Assembly: GCA_028641055.1 (NCBI GenBank)
Contig: CM054062.1
Coordinates: forward strand, 235,984,376 to 236,048,375
Reading direction: 5' to 3'
Origin: Alopecurus myosuroides
Lineage: Eukaryota > Streptophyta > Magnoliopsida > Poales > Poaceae
DNA length: 64,000 nucleotides
Made by a program: the position numbers and the translations under genes. The notes beneath the pieces are model-generated. The model made no database searches. It saw only the letters and a list, made by a program, of their open reading frames with translations, and was not told where the DNA came from. Positions 24,101 through 35,776 of the stretch are shown in pieces. Numbering within the stretch: position 1 is the first letter of the stretch; every line of letters begins with the position of its first letter.

Positions 24101-26268
24101 GATGGAGTGCCTCGACTAAATCGGCGGCGAGTGTCCCAACTTGATGCCGAGCTCGAGCACCTCCTGGGCTAAATCGAATGCCAGATTGGATGATTAGGGA
24201 CGTATAGAGAGCAGGATGTGATTGCTCACGCCGGCGGTGAGAAAGAAAAGGAGGGTTGGCATGAATCTGGTCAGGAGATAGAGCTGGACGAAAGAATGGG
24301 GGAAAAGAAGAACAGGGGTCGTGAGGAGGTAGGTGACGATAGAGAGTGAGCTTACAGCATACTATTGTCTGATTTTTTTTTTTTAATGGAGCGCAGTCTT
24401 ATCTCTTTCTGGTCGAGGCTTTTTTTTTTAATGGAGCTAATTCGTGTCTTACCTCTTTCTGGTCGAGGCGTGTCACATGGGTTTAAAATATTTTGGTGTC
24501 TAAATATCATTTGGAATTGATTCTTTTTATAGAGCTACTAAGATTTGTTGATAACTGTTTATATTAGACACTAAAATTTGTATCTTCAATTTTTTTAATC
24601 ATACAGGTCATCTTGTGGCTTGTGGATGTTAAATTTCATGGAGTATTTCACGGGAGATGTTCTGTCTGACACTCCTAAACAAGTATATTTCACTTTTCAT
24701 CTTAAATTGATACTTATTATGTCTTGTATTAGTACTGAAGATTTCAACTCTGATTATTATTTGATAGGTTCATATGACACATTTTAGACATAAATTAGCT
24801 GTCATTTTAGTGGACTCAGAATTGAACGACGATGATATAAGAAATCAAAACTTTGAAGATGACGAATGCAACACTGATCCCACGGATTGTATGATTGTGG
24901 ATGGACCCTCTAATAAATCCAGTAAATCCAACTCATCATCAAAAGTTGAGATTTTGTCGCAATCGATGATCAGTTTACCAAATGTCAGTCCAACAAACAC
25001 CAACTTGAGAGAATTGTCAGAAGTTGAGGATCTATCGCCATCATCGGTCCTTTCACCATTTGTCAAACCAACAAATGCCGACTTAATAGATGAACTTTGT
25101 TTATACATCAACACTGTCGATGATGTCACTTCGTTGGAGTAAGTCGCCTTTTTCTTGAGTTCATTTCATGTTACACATGTGGCATTATAGTCATGAATTT
25201 TATTTTGTTTTACAGGAGCGAATGGGTGATAAGCTCTAAGCCTTATCCGATTAGTTTAAATTTAAGACAGATAAAGAACATATTGAATATGGATGGATAT
25301 ATGGACGCCGATTGTTTCAACATGGCTGTGCGTATACTAGCATGCCATGAGACCCAACTTTTTCGTGACATTCCCCTTCATTATATGGATCTAAACTTTT
25401 GTGTAAGTTAATTTAATCACTTGTCACATTTTTTTCTGATGTTACTAATATATTTATCATTTTAGACAATGTGTCATTTTGCACGGGGCCCAGTTGGTCG
25501 TAGAAGGATTGATTTTGATCAGTTAGCACAGTTATTTCATAGCTGGCCAAATAGCAAGACATACCATATATCAGAATGTGACACGGTGAGAGTTAGTTCA
25601 TTCGGTCGTCATAATGGTTTATTTAGTATCAACATAATTGATATATTTCCAAACATGTCATTGCAGATTCTGTTGCCTTATGACATTCTTGGCATATTTA
25701 TATTGTTTGTGTTGGATCAAAAGAAGAAGATTATCTATATTTTGGACCCACTTCCAAGACCAACTTGGGGGGTGCACATAATTAAAAATATGGAAATTTG
25801 CAGTAAGATAAACCATGCACTTCAGCTTGCAAACCCAAGTTGGAAGGATGACATCTGCAAATGGGGACGTAAAGTACCTGTTGTTCCGACAAACTCGCAC
25901 GGGTATGAAACTTTTTATTAAAAATATAGCCTTACTTTTTTCTTCAGCGCTCAATGAGGCATTCCTTATTTATGCAGTGCTATGTCTGGTTATTTGGTTT
26001 TTCATTTAATGCACTCATGGTACGAGGAAGCGTTATATTTTCCGATACCCACGGTGAATATTCTAAACCATGCTTATTTGCACGCACTTTCAACATGAAA
26101 TTTATATGACAATGTTGTATAACTCCTATGTAGGATGATCTTGAGTTGAGAAAGCGATTTTTAATACACATTCTGAAGTATCAAGACAATGAAGCGATAA
26201 ACAATATTCCTATCTTGGAACGAGAAATTATTGATCGTATACAGAGATGGACATTCATAAAACAATAA
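21117..26268 (+). CDS. Ulp1-like C48 protease gene, exons 5-19 (copy B, 3' part)
   Basis: Exons are 21117-21209, 21295-21438, 21531-21623, 21724-21877, 21973-22124, 22211-22402, 22545-22670, 22769-22899, 24607-24682, 24768-25138, 25216-25402, 25466-25585, 25667-25902, 25978-26053 and 26134-26268 (TAA stop). Together with exons 1-4 they give 2,748 nt in frame. Domain 1 has its His in DIHWYL (exon 11), Asp in VLDSLG (exon 11), and Gln and Cys in QTDGSSCG (junction of exons 12 and 13). Domain 2 spans exons 15-18 and has lost the His and Cys. Exons 6 and 8 end at GC donors. The gene is separated from its first exons and promoter by the 16.4-kb copy A, which lies entirely within intron 4. Correct splicing over such an intron is possible but doubtful. 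Confidence 0.78.
22900..24606 (+). other. Oversized intron 12 with captured antisense fragment (copy B)
   Basis: This is the counterpart of 6648-8353 in copy A. On the minus strand, exon-like pieces lie at about 23053-23213 and 23756-23862, followed by a GC-rich block at about 23980-24350. The 76-bp inverted-repeat unit is at 22917-22992. The fragment's origin is not recognised. Confidence 0.55.
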
Positions 26269-26481
26269 ATGTTGGATAATGTTACTTGGATTTTTTTTCA
26301 ACCACCGCTTCAAACTGTGTTGAATTGTAATATTTATGCAAATGCTTTTTGTGCTTTGTGGATTTTCAATGATGCAACTTGTGTGTATTGCATGTTATTT
26401 GTACATCCTTACATCGTTAAATCTATTTTTTGAGTAACAAAAATAATCTCATGAAACAAAAAATGAGATTTAAATTATGTA

Positions 26482-26510
26482 GACGTGCGTTGCACGTGCA
26501 CGCTAACTAG
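26482..26510 (+). repeat. Helitron 3' terminus with palindrome (copy B)
   Basis: The sequence GTGCGTTGCACGTGCACGC is followed by TAACTAG ending at 26510, then T. It is identical to the copy A end on the opposite strand. It marks the right edge of the Helitron against unrelated flanking DNA. Confidence 0.9.
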
Positions 26511-28200
26511 TAAAAATAAAGCTGTCTCAGTCCGTACATACCTGCTCGGGTTTTTTTTTTTTTTTTTTGCTCGGGTTCATAACTGGTCTGGTCCAGCGAA
26601 GGCTCAACGCAGTAGTCTGTATAACTGGTCGCGTGGGCTTGGCCTATTTACCTGCTCGCGTGGGCGAGAGGTGGTACTGCTCGCTTCAAGCGATGAATAG
26701 AGCGACCCGTTTGAGGAGGCTGCTCCTATTTCCCGCTCTACGCGGGAGCGAGCGACCCTCCGCCTGAAGCGGTGTTCTCATGGGCCGCTCCATTGCGGGC
26801 CCAACAAAAGTATTTTCTTATTCTTTTTTATTTTCCATTTACTTTATTATTTTATTTTCTTTATTATTTTCTTTTCTTTATTTCCTTTTTTCCATACGGT
26901 TTTTATTTTCTATTTTTTAATAGAAATATGTAGGTTTACCTTAATAACAATATTTACCTCATTTGACCAAGTTAACAAAACGATAAAAAAAACATTTATC
27001 TTATTTGAACGGTTCTTCAATAAGAACATTTATCGTGTTTGAATGATTGTTCACTAAGAATACTTACTTCATTTGAATGTTTTTATCAAGGACTTTTGTC
27101 TTTTTTATTTTTCTTCCAATATAACATTTATGATTTTTAGGAAAAAAAATTATCCTATATGTACACATTTTCAATTTGAACATTTATGTTATTTTAAGAA
27201 AATTCAAAAAGAACAATTATCATATTTCATCAACAAGAAGAAAATACTAATATTTCCACAACATACACATCTTTAATATATAAAAATACTAAAGAGAGAA
27301 AAACAAAACAAAAATATATAATAAAGAAAAAAGATGTTTTTACACTAGTGAACCTTTTTTGGATCTGTAAATGTAACCTTTTCAACCCGTGAACATCTTC
27401 TTTTAAACAAGTGAATTTTTTTTTATTATGAACCTTCTTTTAAAAGACCATGAATCTGTTCACAAACATGAATGGTTAAAAAAATAGAAAACAAATAATG
27501 AAAAAAAGAAATAATAAAGAAAATAAAATTAACGAAAAATAAAATACGAAATTTATATACGGATGTAAAAAATATTCATGAATTAGAAAAAAATATTACA
27601 TAAAAGGTTCAAAAGTAGAAAATAAATTAGTTGAACAGTGAACATTTGTTCAATCATTAGAACATATTTTCATAGAAACAAAGATTTAAACTAAAAACCA
27701 CAAATAAAAGGACGAAAGAAAGAAAAACAAAGAACAACAATAATAAAACTGAAAATCGAAGGCAGAAAACCCGCTCAAAACGCACGCGAGAAAAGGAAAC
27801 ATCAAACTACTGCGAGATAAACGGGCCTAGCCCAACAACTAGCTACTTCAGGCAGAAGTGATGCAGTCGGAGAATAGGATTTGTCGTTTTAGATCGTGAA
27901 CTCCTCGAATCTTCTAGGCACTTCTATCGGTGGGCCGTCGTGGAGGCACCTAGACAACTGACAATGACAACGCACCTGTGTCAGCATGAGGTATTGTTCC
28001 CAAATTATTGAAAAATATGTGAGAGAACTTAGAAATACATCCAAATACATTAAAATACATTAGGATAACCTTATTCATATGAATCTTGTGCCACATGTTC
28101 CGTCGACTTCGCATCACCGGAGGATAGAACAAAGACTGACACGTCAGAAACTCGGCAACTAAGTCATCCACATAGCGTGTACAGTGGGATCCGTGAAATA
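26511..28200. other. AT-rich intergenic DNA
   Basis: There is no supported gene. 26530-26820 is moderately GC-rich, with repeated CTCGCGTGGGC-like words. 26830-27780 is low-complexity AT-rich DNA with many GAACATTT and TTATTTTC words, of a kind often seen inside grass transposons. I could not define element ends. Confidence 0.4.
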
Positions 28201-28989
28201 AGTTGAATCAACAAAGACCTGCCCCGCTTTGTGTTCATGGTCAGGTTAGACTCGTTGCTGGGAGCCAAAGGTTCAGCCCACATACACGCGCGGGTGGAAA
28301 AAACTTGAAGATAGTGTACATAAGAAGAAAAAATGTGCTATCGACGAAATCAACATGCCGGGACCAAACCAACACCACAAAAAGTCAGAATTCCAGGCGA
28401 CACAGACCCACTGGCTCCTCGACACCGTCAACCACATTGTCGGGATGAGGTTGAAGCCGGGGTGCCATTATTCAACATAGCGCTCCCACCGCCATCTGAA
28501 CAAACCACAACACCACAAATCCTAGTTTTGGAACATGAGACAAGCTCAAGTCGAGGGCCCTCACCGCCTCCGATCGCCGGAGTGGCAAGTAGAGGAGGGA
28601 CCCGTCGATCGTATGTCGGGATGAAGGTGGGAGCCGAGGGTTTTATAGAGTAGAGGCGGTTGTGTTCTGATGCCGTTGCTCTTGTCCCGATTCCTGAGTA
28701 CGCACGCGCCATGACGCATCGTTGCTATCCTCATTTCATCTTGCGTGTAACAAGTCGACGATTTTTCCTTAATTATTTGCCACTCCTCACCGTAAAATGT
28801 TTTCTCAATCTCCGTGCTTATCAGGGGAAACACTATGAGAGCCTCTCCAATCGTTTGTGTTCTGTCTCACATAAAAATTTGTCCATGTCATCGACGAACA
28901 ACCATCATAACATGTTAGAAAAAACACGTGCAACTACTAGCTAATAGAGTGTGTTGGAGTTGCCCAATACGGGAATCGGACAATATTAA
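28201..28989. other. Unassigned intergenic segment
   Basis: A GC-richer patch at 28400-28660 has short open frames on both strands, none with a recognisable domain or codon-usage support. I make no gene call. Confidence 0.3.
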
Positions 28990-29515
28990 ATCTGCCATCT
29001 CTTATAGTTTGGAGTGTGTATGAGCGTTGTTGATTAGTAATTTACATAGAAGGACTGGGAGGAGGTGTCGCCTCTTCTGAGTTGTTTTTGCCGCGAAGGC
29101 TTGGATACTATGGACGATTAGAAATAAGATCATGCTAGAACGGATCTCCCTTCGACGTGCTGCTGACTCGATCTTCAAATATCTCGCTATTTTGCAGCGT
29201 GGCACCCGCTATATAGACAGCGGGACATGGTTCAGCTGGATGACATGCTGGATAATTTGGTGGTGTCTGCGCAGCGGATCTCCACTTCCTCTACTAACTT
29301 AGCCCCGCGGACGGATGGGATACTCATAGCGTCTTCCTCCGCCCACCCCTCTCTCCTTTGTTCTGTACTTTGTTACTTTGGGCTTACTTGCGTTGATGCC
29401 CCAGCGAGATATTGTCTATTTTTCTCTCCTTTTTTCTCTGTTGGTTATATTGTATGAATTCGGATTGGTGGTTGCTTTATTTATAAACCGGCGCGAAAAG
29501 CCTTTTTCAACATTA
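28990..29515 (+). mobile_element. Possible LINE 3' end fragment
   Basis: The end of this segment (GGTTGCTTTATTTATAAACC followed by GGCGCGAAAAGCCTTTTTC, about 29468-29508) resembles the 3' untranslated end of grass L1-type LINEs as I remember them. The upstream 29220-29340 has a broken open frame. The 5' part is missing. The assignment rests on recalled similarity only. Confidence 0.4.
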
Positions 29516-32050
29516 ATTTATACAGAACCCTACTCTCTCTTAATTTATCTATTATTGTATCGGTTTCCCGCTAATAAATTGGGCACCTTCTTATTAATTA
29601 TTAAAAAGAATAAGCTTTTACCTCAGTTGAAAAAAAAAACAATCTCAAAATACTACCTTAGTATGTACGCTCATATGAAGAAGTACTGAATTCAGAAACT
29701 TTCTGTGTTGCTCAACAGTTTCTGCCGAGATCTAATTCTATAATAATTAAATTGGATTGTCAGACATAATGTAACAAGTAAGTTATAAAATGAAACATGT
29801 AACTCTCTGCAAAGTACATTATTCGTCGAGGCCCCACCTTATCCATCTACTCTACTGAACGTGTACACTTTACGTGGCAGCAAAATGCCGTAAAGGATCA
29901 AAGAAGCTTTTGCATGGATTTGAGGCCAATGTGATGCACACACTGCATTATTGACTATATATACAGGACCATGCCGATCGTTGAGAATGACAAAAGAAGT
30001 CGAGGCTGCCACAACCCAAAGTGCCCACTTGTACATACCATTTGCCTCCGTTCAAAGTTATGTACCGACATACCGTTCAATCATATTCAAGCCAAGGCCC
30101 ACAAAACCGGCCACTTAGCCAAATAAAGAATGGTGATAGAAATCTAGAAGCATGCCACACTTAGCTTCGAATTATTTTTGTACCTTCTGCTTGGCACATA
30201 TTGGGGCTATTTCTCCATTAATGGCAAAGAAGAACACAGATTTCTCTTAGACCACTTCCCTCTTTGCCAAAATGGTCCCTTGTTAGCTCATCATGCTAAC
30301 TTGTTGTGAGGCAGTTGACCTAAGCGCCACCATGACTGGGGTAACGGGACCTACCGACATGCCATTTCTGAAATCCTTGCATCATCTGACAAGAGTGTTA
30401 TTTTTCTGTAGATAAAATGATCTTGACCTTGCGTTGTGTCATCGGATGAAAGATAGCATTTGTCTTGTACATGCTCTGCCACGCGATACAGGTTAAAACA
30501 TGAAAAAATAATGTAGCTATCAGGAAAGAAACTAAAAGAAAATATGCAAGTTGTTCATGGCCTGCCTGAGCTGATACGTTGATGTGCTTTTGTGGTTAAG
30601 GGAATAGGGGTGAAATCCTAATCAATGGAAAAAAGTTGTTCCTGTACTGAATGGGCACTTTTCCGCTGAGCAAGCTGTAGTAATACTGAATGTCCTTGAA
30701 AGCCTGATGATTAGCGTATTTTGGAAACATTATCTTGCTGCTAGTTCTTATATGACTCATCAGCGGCGCTCTGTACTCATGGGTCTAATGATTTCACGAT
30801 CTCCGTCGAATAAAATTGGACCCCGGCCCATATGGTTTAGCAGGTGTTAGACGGCGAGCTTAAGATGATTGGTTATCGTAAAGGACAAGGGTTTCATGTG
30901 GTTATCAGCTGAGACATCACCTTAGCTATGGTCCAGCGCCATCGTAGTTTAGCTCTTTCCGCGAGGAAGCCATGATTGGTTTGATTATTTCAGGTCCCCG
31001 GAAGAATATTCAGGGATGCCGCCCTTGTTTAGGACTAATCGTACATTAATCCGACTGCAGCGACGAAACTTCTCGAGGAGTACACGGTAACGGTTTAAGA
31101 GTACATGCGACGATGGTCCAGTTTTCACACATTCTGAACCTTCGAATTCTTTGCACCTTACTGGGCTGTCACCCAGGAGAGTGATAATTTAACTGCAACC
31201 ACAGATATACATTAATAACATCATACAGACTACTACAGAAAATAAACAAATACAAGTGGCATTATTATGTCGATGTATGACAGGTACGCGCAAGATCATG
31301 AAACGTTGTTGCCTAGCAGCTGCGCAAGACCGCAACTTGCATGGCAAATTGGCGATAGCAGCCTTGTCCCGGGCCGGATCACCACATCCGTTCTGGCAAT
31401 ATACTGACAAGGAGAAGGAACAAGCAGCAGAAAACAAGAAGGGGCCGGGACGGACGATCTTAACAGAGCCCTTGAATTTAGGGACTGGAATGCGACCACC
31501 GGTACTACTAGTGTGCAGTGACCAATTGCCATGGCCCATGACAATGCCACGGGATCACTTTTTCTATTGGAAAAAACTACTGTGCATACACACGCAGAGA
31601 GAGAGGAAGATAAATCCAAAGCTGCTACCTTCTGATTAGAGGTTTGATAATGCGAGTAAGATCCCATCGGGAAAAAAGTAAGCTTGATCTTTTGGATCAA
31701 CTGTCAATAGAAAACAGTGGCTGAGCGCCTATTTGCACTTGTTTATGGCCACCGAATCCCATCCTCGCCGGACTTACAGCGACAACTCAGATCAGTGGAC
31801 GAAGATGAGTACAAATGTAGGTGCAGAAAGTCAGGAACAGGGTGGAAAAACACATGTTTCCTACCACTCCTAGGTGTACTGTGGAAACGTAGTAGCGTTC
31901 GTAGAGCAGCTGAATCAAGCTGCTCATGGCCACAAAGTCCAGTGCATCTCGTACAGCGACAACTCGTTGCTACTGCTTGTCCGTCCTAATTAACGTACAA
32001 GCTCTGCAGGGGACAAGTCACTGGATCGATCAACAAGAGTGCAGATTAAT
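29516..32050. other. Intergenic DNA downstream of the 5-phosphatase gene
   Basis: I see no convincing gene or repeat. Open frames of 116-134 codons at 31189-31700 occur on both strands, lack recognisable motifs and look like chance. Confidence 0.4.
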
Positions 32051-32053
32051 GTA

Positions 32054-32177
32054 CTCCCTCCGTCTCATATTAATTGTCTTAAAGTTGGACAAAAGTGGAT
32101 GTACCTAGACATATTTTTAGTGTTAGATACATCTACTTTTGTCCAAGTTTGAGACAATTAATTTGAGACTGAGGGAG
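32054..32177. mobile_element. Stowaway-type MITE (124 bp)
   Basis: The terminal inverted repeats begin CTCCCTCCGTCTCA and end TGAGACTGAGGGAG, flanked by TA on both sides (32052-32053 and 32178-32179). The interior is palindromic, with TTTTGTCCAA pairing with TTGGACAAAA. Termini, target duplication and length fit the Tc1/Mariner-derived Stowaway MITEs abundant in grasses. Confidence 0.93.
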
Positions 32178-32370
32178 TACAGAAAGTCAGGAACAGGCTG
32201 GGAAAAAACTGCATCCGTATGTATCCTAGCTTATATATGCTGCTACCGTAGAGACACGTATGAACTACTCAGAAGAACAGGTCGACCACATTTTGTGTTG
32301 TGTGTGTGTGTGTGTGTACAGTTGGAGTCCTTGATTACAGCCTGCATACACGCATGTCTGTCGATCTGTC
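32178..32370. other. 3' flank of the 5-phosphatase gene with TG microsatellite
   Basis: A (TG)n run lies at about 32299-32317. The segment from the gene's stop at 32371 back to the MITE probably contains its 3' untranslated region. Confidence 0.6.
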
Positions 32371-35300
32371 TCATACGAGCTCGGCGAATCTGGCGCTGTT
32401 GGGCGCGTCGCCGTCGTCGTCCTCCCGGCAGACCCGGTCGGTCTTGGCCCTGTCGAACCGCTCGGAGAGGAAGAAGCTCCGGAGGGAGTTGTTGTTCCAG
32501 GGCGCGTCCACCTCCACGTCGAAGACGGCGCGCACGGGGCGGTGGTCCGACAGCCGCGACTCGCACCGGTCGTACCGGGTCTGCTTCAGCCCCGCGCCGC
32601 GCCACAGGACGCGGTCGCACCACGCCGGCGCGCGGCGCTTGAGCTTCTGGTCGCCTTTCTTGGCCTGGGCGACGGCGCAGCCGTAGTAGGCGTCGGAGTC
32701 CCGGTGGTACTTGTACGTCGGCAGGAACGTGATCGCCCCCTCGCTCCACCCGTTGAACGCCCCACCCTCGGATGACACCTCGCCTCGCAGCTGCAAAAAC
32801 CAGCAGACACGTTTTATTAATGTCTGAGATCGATTTCAGCTAGGGTTGCCATGGATTTGGATTAACGTGCAGTAGGTTAGATGATCTTTTGCATAGATCG
32901 TGTGTACCTGGTCGTTCTCCAGCAGCGACTTCCAGTCCTGCCTCTCCACCAGTAACCTCGTCTTGGCCTCGGGCAAGGATATCCTGTAGTTGAGGTCCCC
33001 AAGCAGGATCACCCGGCTGCGCAAGAGTACAAACACTTAGAAACACAGCACCGGGATCAATCGGTCAAAGTCCACCGCTTCTCTACATGCATGCATGAAT
33101 GGTCACCACTTGATTTTCCAGCCGTCCCTGTCACCAGCGGCGCCGGCCGGTGGAACCAACGGGTGCACGGCGCAGTGACCGTCGCAATTAGCAAATTATT
33201 CCATACGACACCATAGCTAGATCACCATAGAACAGATACTACGTGTGTATACCACTAGCAGGGCCGGTCCTGAGATTTTGGGGGCCCGGGGCGAACCTAA
33301 AATTTAGGGCCCCTAGTATAAATAATTAAATCAAATGTATTTTAGCTAGGTAGAGAGCAAAGAGAGAAACGAGATACTGAAGTTTTACGGCGAAAACCCT
33401 TTTCCGGAAATGGCTACTGCAATTTTAATTTACCCTTAAAATTACGCAAAGTCGGTCAGGTTGGAATCAATATCAGTATCATCCCATTTCATACCACAAA
33501 TCTTTAAACTCTAACCATTTTTGGGTATTTAAATTTATATAAAATTGAAGGACACACTCAGGTAGATTGGAAATCTATATATGCACCTTCCTCGGGGAAA
33601 ATGATTGAGATACTTAACCCTGATCTAAGAAGTGAGAGGCACCAAAGAGATTTCAGAAAGTACAAAAGAAAAGGAGATATCACCTAACATACTTAGAGAC
33701 ACTATACCGTTTGTTCCTCTGGATTGGACGACACTGGCCGGTTGAACCTGTCGGCGACGTGGCGCCTTCGCGATCGAGAATACGTGGAGGATTCGGGAAA
33801 TTAGGTTGCCATTTGCCAAACTACTGCGGCAGGTGAGGCTTGAGGAGGCGATGGACGATGGATTTTAGATGTAGAAATGGATCAAAGATGTCATTAGGGC
33901 TGAATAGCTGAAACTAGAGGGCCCAGGAGAAACTGCTCACAACCCCGTTAACGTCGCGTACTACTCTCCCACGTGAATGGAAGGGCCCAATCGTTACCTA
34001 GGGCATTTATTCATATCTGATTTTATTTATTTTTGCTTAATGTTTAGTGTACAAATTTCGGGACCCCTAAAATTTCTGGGCCCGGGGCGGCCGCCCCTCC
34101 CGCCCCCCCCTCAGGACCGGCCCTGGTCCACTAGCTAGTATACGTAATTCCCCTGCCGAACGGCAATATCTACTTTTTGATTTACCGGTGCCGTGGACGG
34201 TGCAGCAACCAGATAAGATATAAAGACAACGATCGCGATCGTGAGCTCGATGGTTTGTGTGGCTGTAACCAGTAAGGGCGGCCGTTGATGCTTCTGTTTT
34301 CTTATGATTCGGTCCGTCAACGGCGACAACTAGTACGATACTACGATGTGATGAACTCTATAGTGGTACTACTACTACCATTGCTGTTTCGCATTTCGTT
34401 CATTGACCTTGCGGCACGCAGCACCCAAAAATAATGGAAGGCTTCGATCTGGTCGTGCGCGCGTGCATGTGTGAGCGAGGTCGGCAGGGTACTTACTCGT
34501 GATCTAGAATCTTCTGTTGCGAGGCGACGGAGGAGGAGGAGGCGTGGCGGCGCGGGAAGCTGGTCCGCGACAGGATCTCCGTGGCGTCGGCGTTGCGGTA
34601 GGCCTCGTCGCCGTCCCTGCCGCCGGACGCCAGGTGGCAGCACACGAAGCAGAAGCTGGTGTCCCGCAGCCAGAACCTGACGGACACGCCGCCCTTGTTG
34701 CCGAGGCAGCCCATGACGCCGCATCCGACGCAGGAGACGCTGGGGCGGCGCACGAAGCGGCGGAGGTCGCCGCGGACCCACACGGTGAGCAGGATGCCCA
34801 CCATCTGCTTGCTCACCACGCACCGGAAGTCACGCGCCCCCAGGTCGCCGCCGGCGCCGTCGCGAACCGGGTGCACCTTCTGCTTCTCCCCTCCTCCGGC
34901 GGCGTGGGAGCCCGGCGACGGCGACGGCGATGACCGGTTCAGCGCCGCGCGCACGAGCTCGTTCCAGCGCATGCCGATGCGGTTCTTGTCCGCGCCCAGC
35001 ACGTTCCGCGCTCTCAGCGGCACCACCTCCTGGAATCTGCATGCCGTACATACGTTCATGCCATTCGTAATTAGTAAACCATACACGCAGCATGAACTAC
35101 TCTATCATCGAGCTTCAGGTTAATCACGTACCCGAGGACATAGATGTCGTAGGTGCCGTTCCTGGTGTCGAGCCAGTCCGACAGGTCGAGGTCGTCCGGT
35201 GGCGCCACGCCGCCGACGTTCCACGTGCTCGCGAACAGCCTGGTCGATCCATAAACATCCAGTGGCCGGCCGGCGTCGTTAAGAATAACCAAATCGGCAT

Positions 35301-35776
35301 GAACTACACGCCACGCCGCAAATTGATAGTATATCTAGATTCTAGAGGCTAAGCTAGCATGGTGGTTGGTTGGTGGTGGTCACTGATCGAGCAGACATAC
35401 ACACACACATGCGCATACCTGTACTTGATTGTCTTGTTCCGCTGCTGCGGCCGCGGCCGCTTGGTCCCGCGGTGGGCGTCGGCGTCGAGGCTGCATCCGT
35501 CGAACTCCTCCGCGGAGCTGGCGGCCGCCGGGAAGTCGGCGACGAAGGCATGGCTGCCGGAGGGCTTCCTGAAGAGCTTGTTGGCCACCAGCCTCGGCCA
35601 AAGAACCTACACAGATGACGCAGATTATAAGGCGCAAGCTACTATCTACTAGCTAGAAATATGGAATCCAGCCAGCTAGCTGTAGAAGGTTAGGGCCGGC
35701 AGAGAAAGCGAAGCTAGAATGCTATCACTCGTGCGCCTACCGACCGTACCTCGGCTTGGTTCTGGTTCTCGAGCAT
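32371..35776 (-). CDS. Type I inositol polyphosphate 5-phosphatase
   Basis: This enzyme is predicted to remove the 5-phosphate from inositol phosphates and/or phosphoinositides, ending IP3-type signals. The six exons are 35776-35750, 35606-35419, 35239-35132, 35036-34497, 33016-32908 and 32790-32371. They join in frame to 1,392 nt, or 463 aa. The N-terminus EVLWPRLVANKLFRK matches the plant type I leader, followed by STWNVGG, DIYVLGFQEVVPL, GNKGGVSV and CHLASG. The two signature motifs are present: LLGDLNYRI (exon 5) and PAWCDRVLW with LSDHRPV (exon 6). The ATG at 35776 is chosen because exon 1 is short and ends at a good donor. All splice sites are GT-AG. A TATA-like TATTTAA lies on the minus strand at about 35882-35888, about 110 bp upstream of the ATG. 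It is the only clear host gene in the window. Substrate preference cannot be told from sequence. Confidence 0.93.
33259..34125. mobile_element. Non-autonomous hAT-like element in intron 4 of the 5-phosphatase
   Basis: The terminal inverted repeats are CAGGGCCGGTCCTGA and TCAGGACCGGCCCTG. The next bases, GGGGGCCCGGGGCG, are also mirrored. CCACTAG flanks both sides (33252-33258 and 34128-34134), offset from the right end by two bases, so the target duplication is imperfect. No transposase is visible. It lies within intron 34496-33017 and does not touch a splice site. Confidence 0.85.

Larger units (their letters stand above)
21100..26510 (+). mobile_element. Helitron copy B, right segment with 3' end
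   Basis: This is the continuation of copy B after the insertion. Position x matches the complement of 31253-x in copy A up to about 24420, then 31254-x. The shift of one comes from a homopolymer (ten T at 24420-24429 against nine A in copy A near 6825). It holds protease exons 5-19 and ends with the palindrome and CTAG at 26510, followed by T. Confidence 0.92.

Noticed and set aside
1..26510. The inverted repeat as an assembly artefact
   Set aside because: The junctions show exact Helitron ends, A/T target flanks and a precise 16,356-bp offset. An artefact would not place the break at the element's own termini. Read-level proof is still lacking.
31189..31700. Overlapping frames of 116-134 codons on both strands
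   Set aside because: No motif, no upstream exon and no codon bias was visible. They are likely chance.
32243..32810. Long GC-rich frames on both strands at the end of the 5-phosphatase
   Set aside because: They are other-frame shadows of the real last exon (32790-32371), caused by high GC content.
34341..35123. Plus- and minus-strand frames overlapping exon 4 of the 5-phosphatase
   Set aside because: They are shadows. Only the minus frame with FQEVVPL, GNKGG and CHLASG carries family motifs and joins neighbouring exons in phase.
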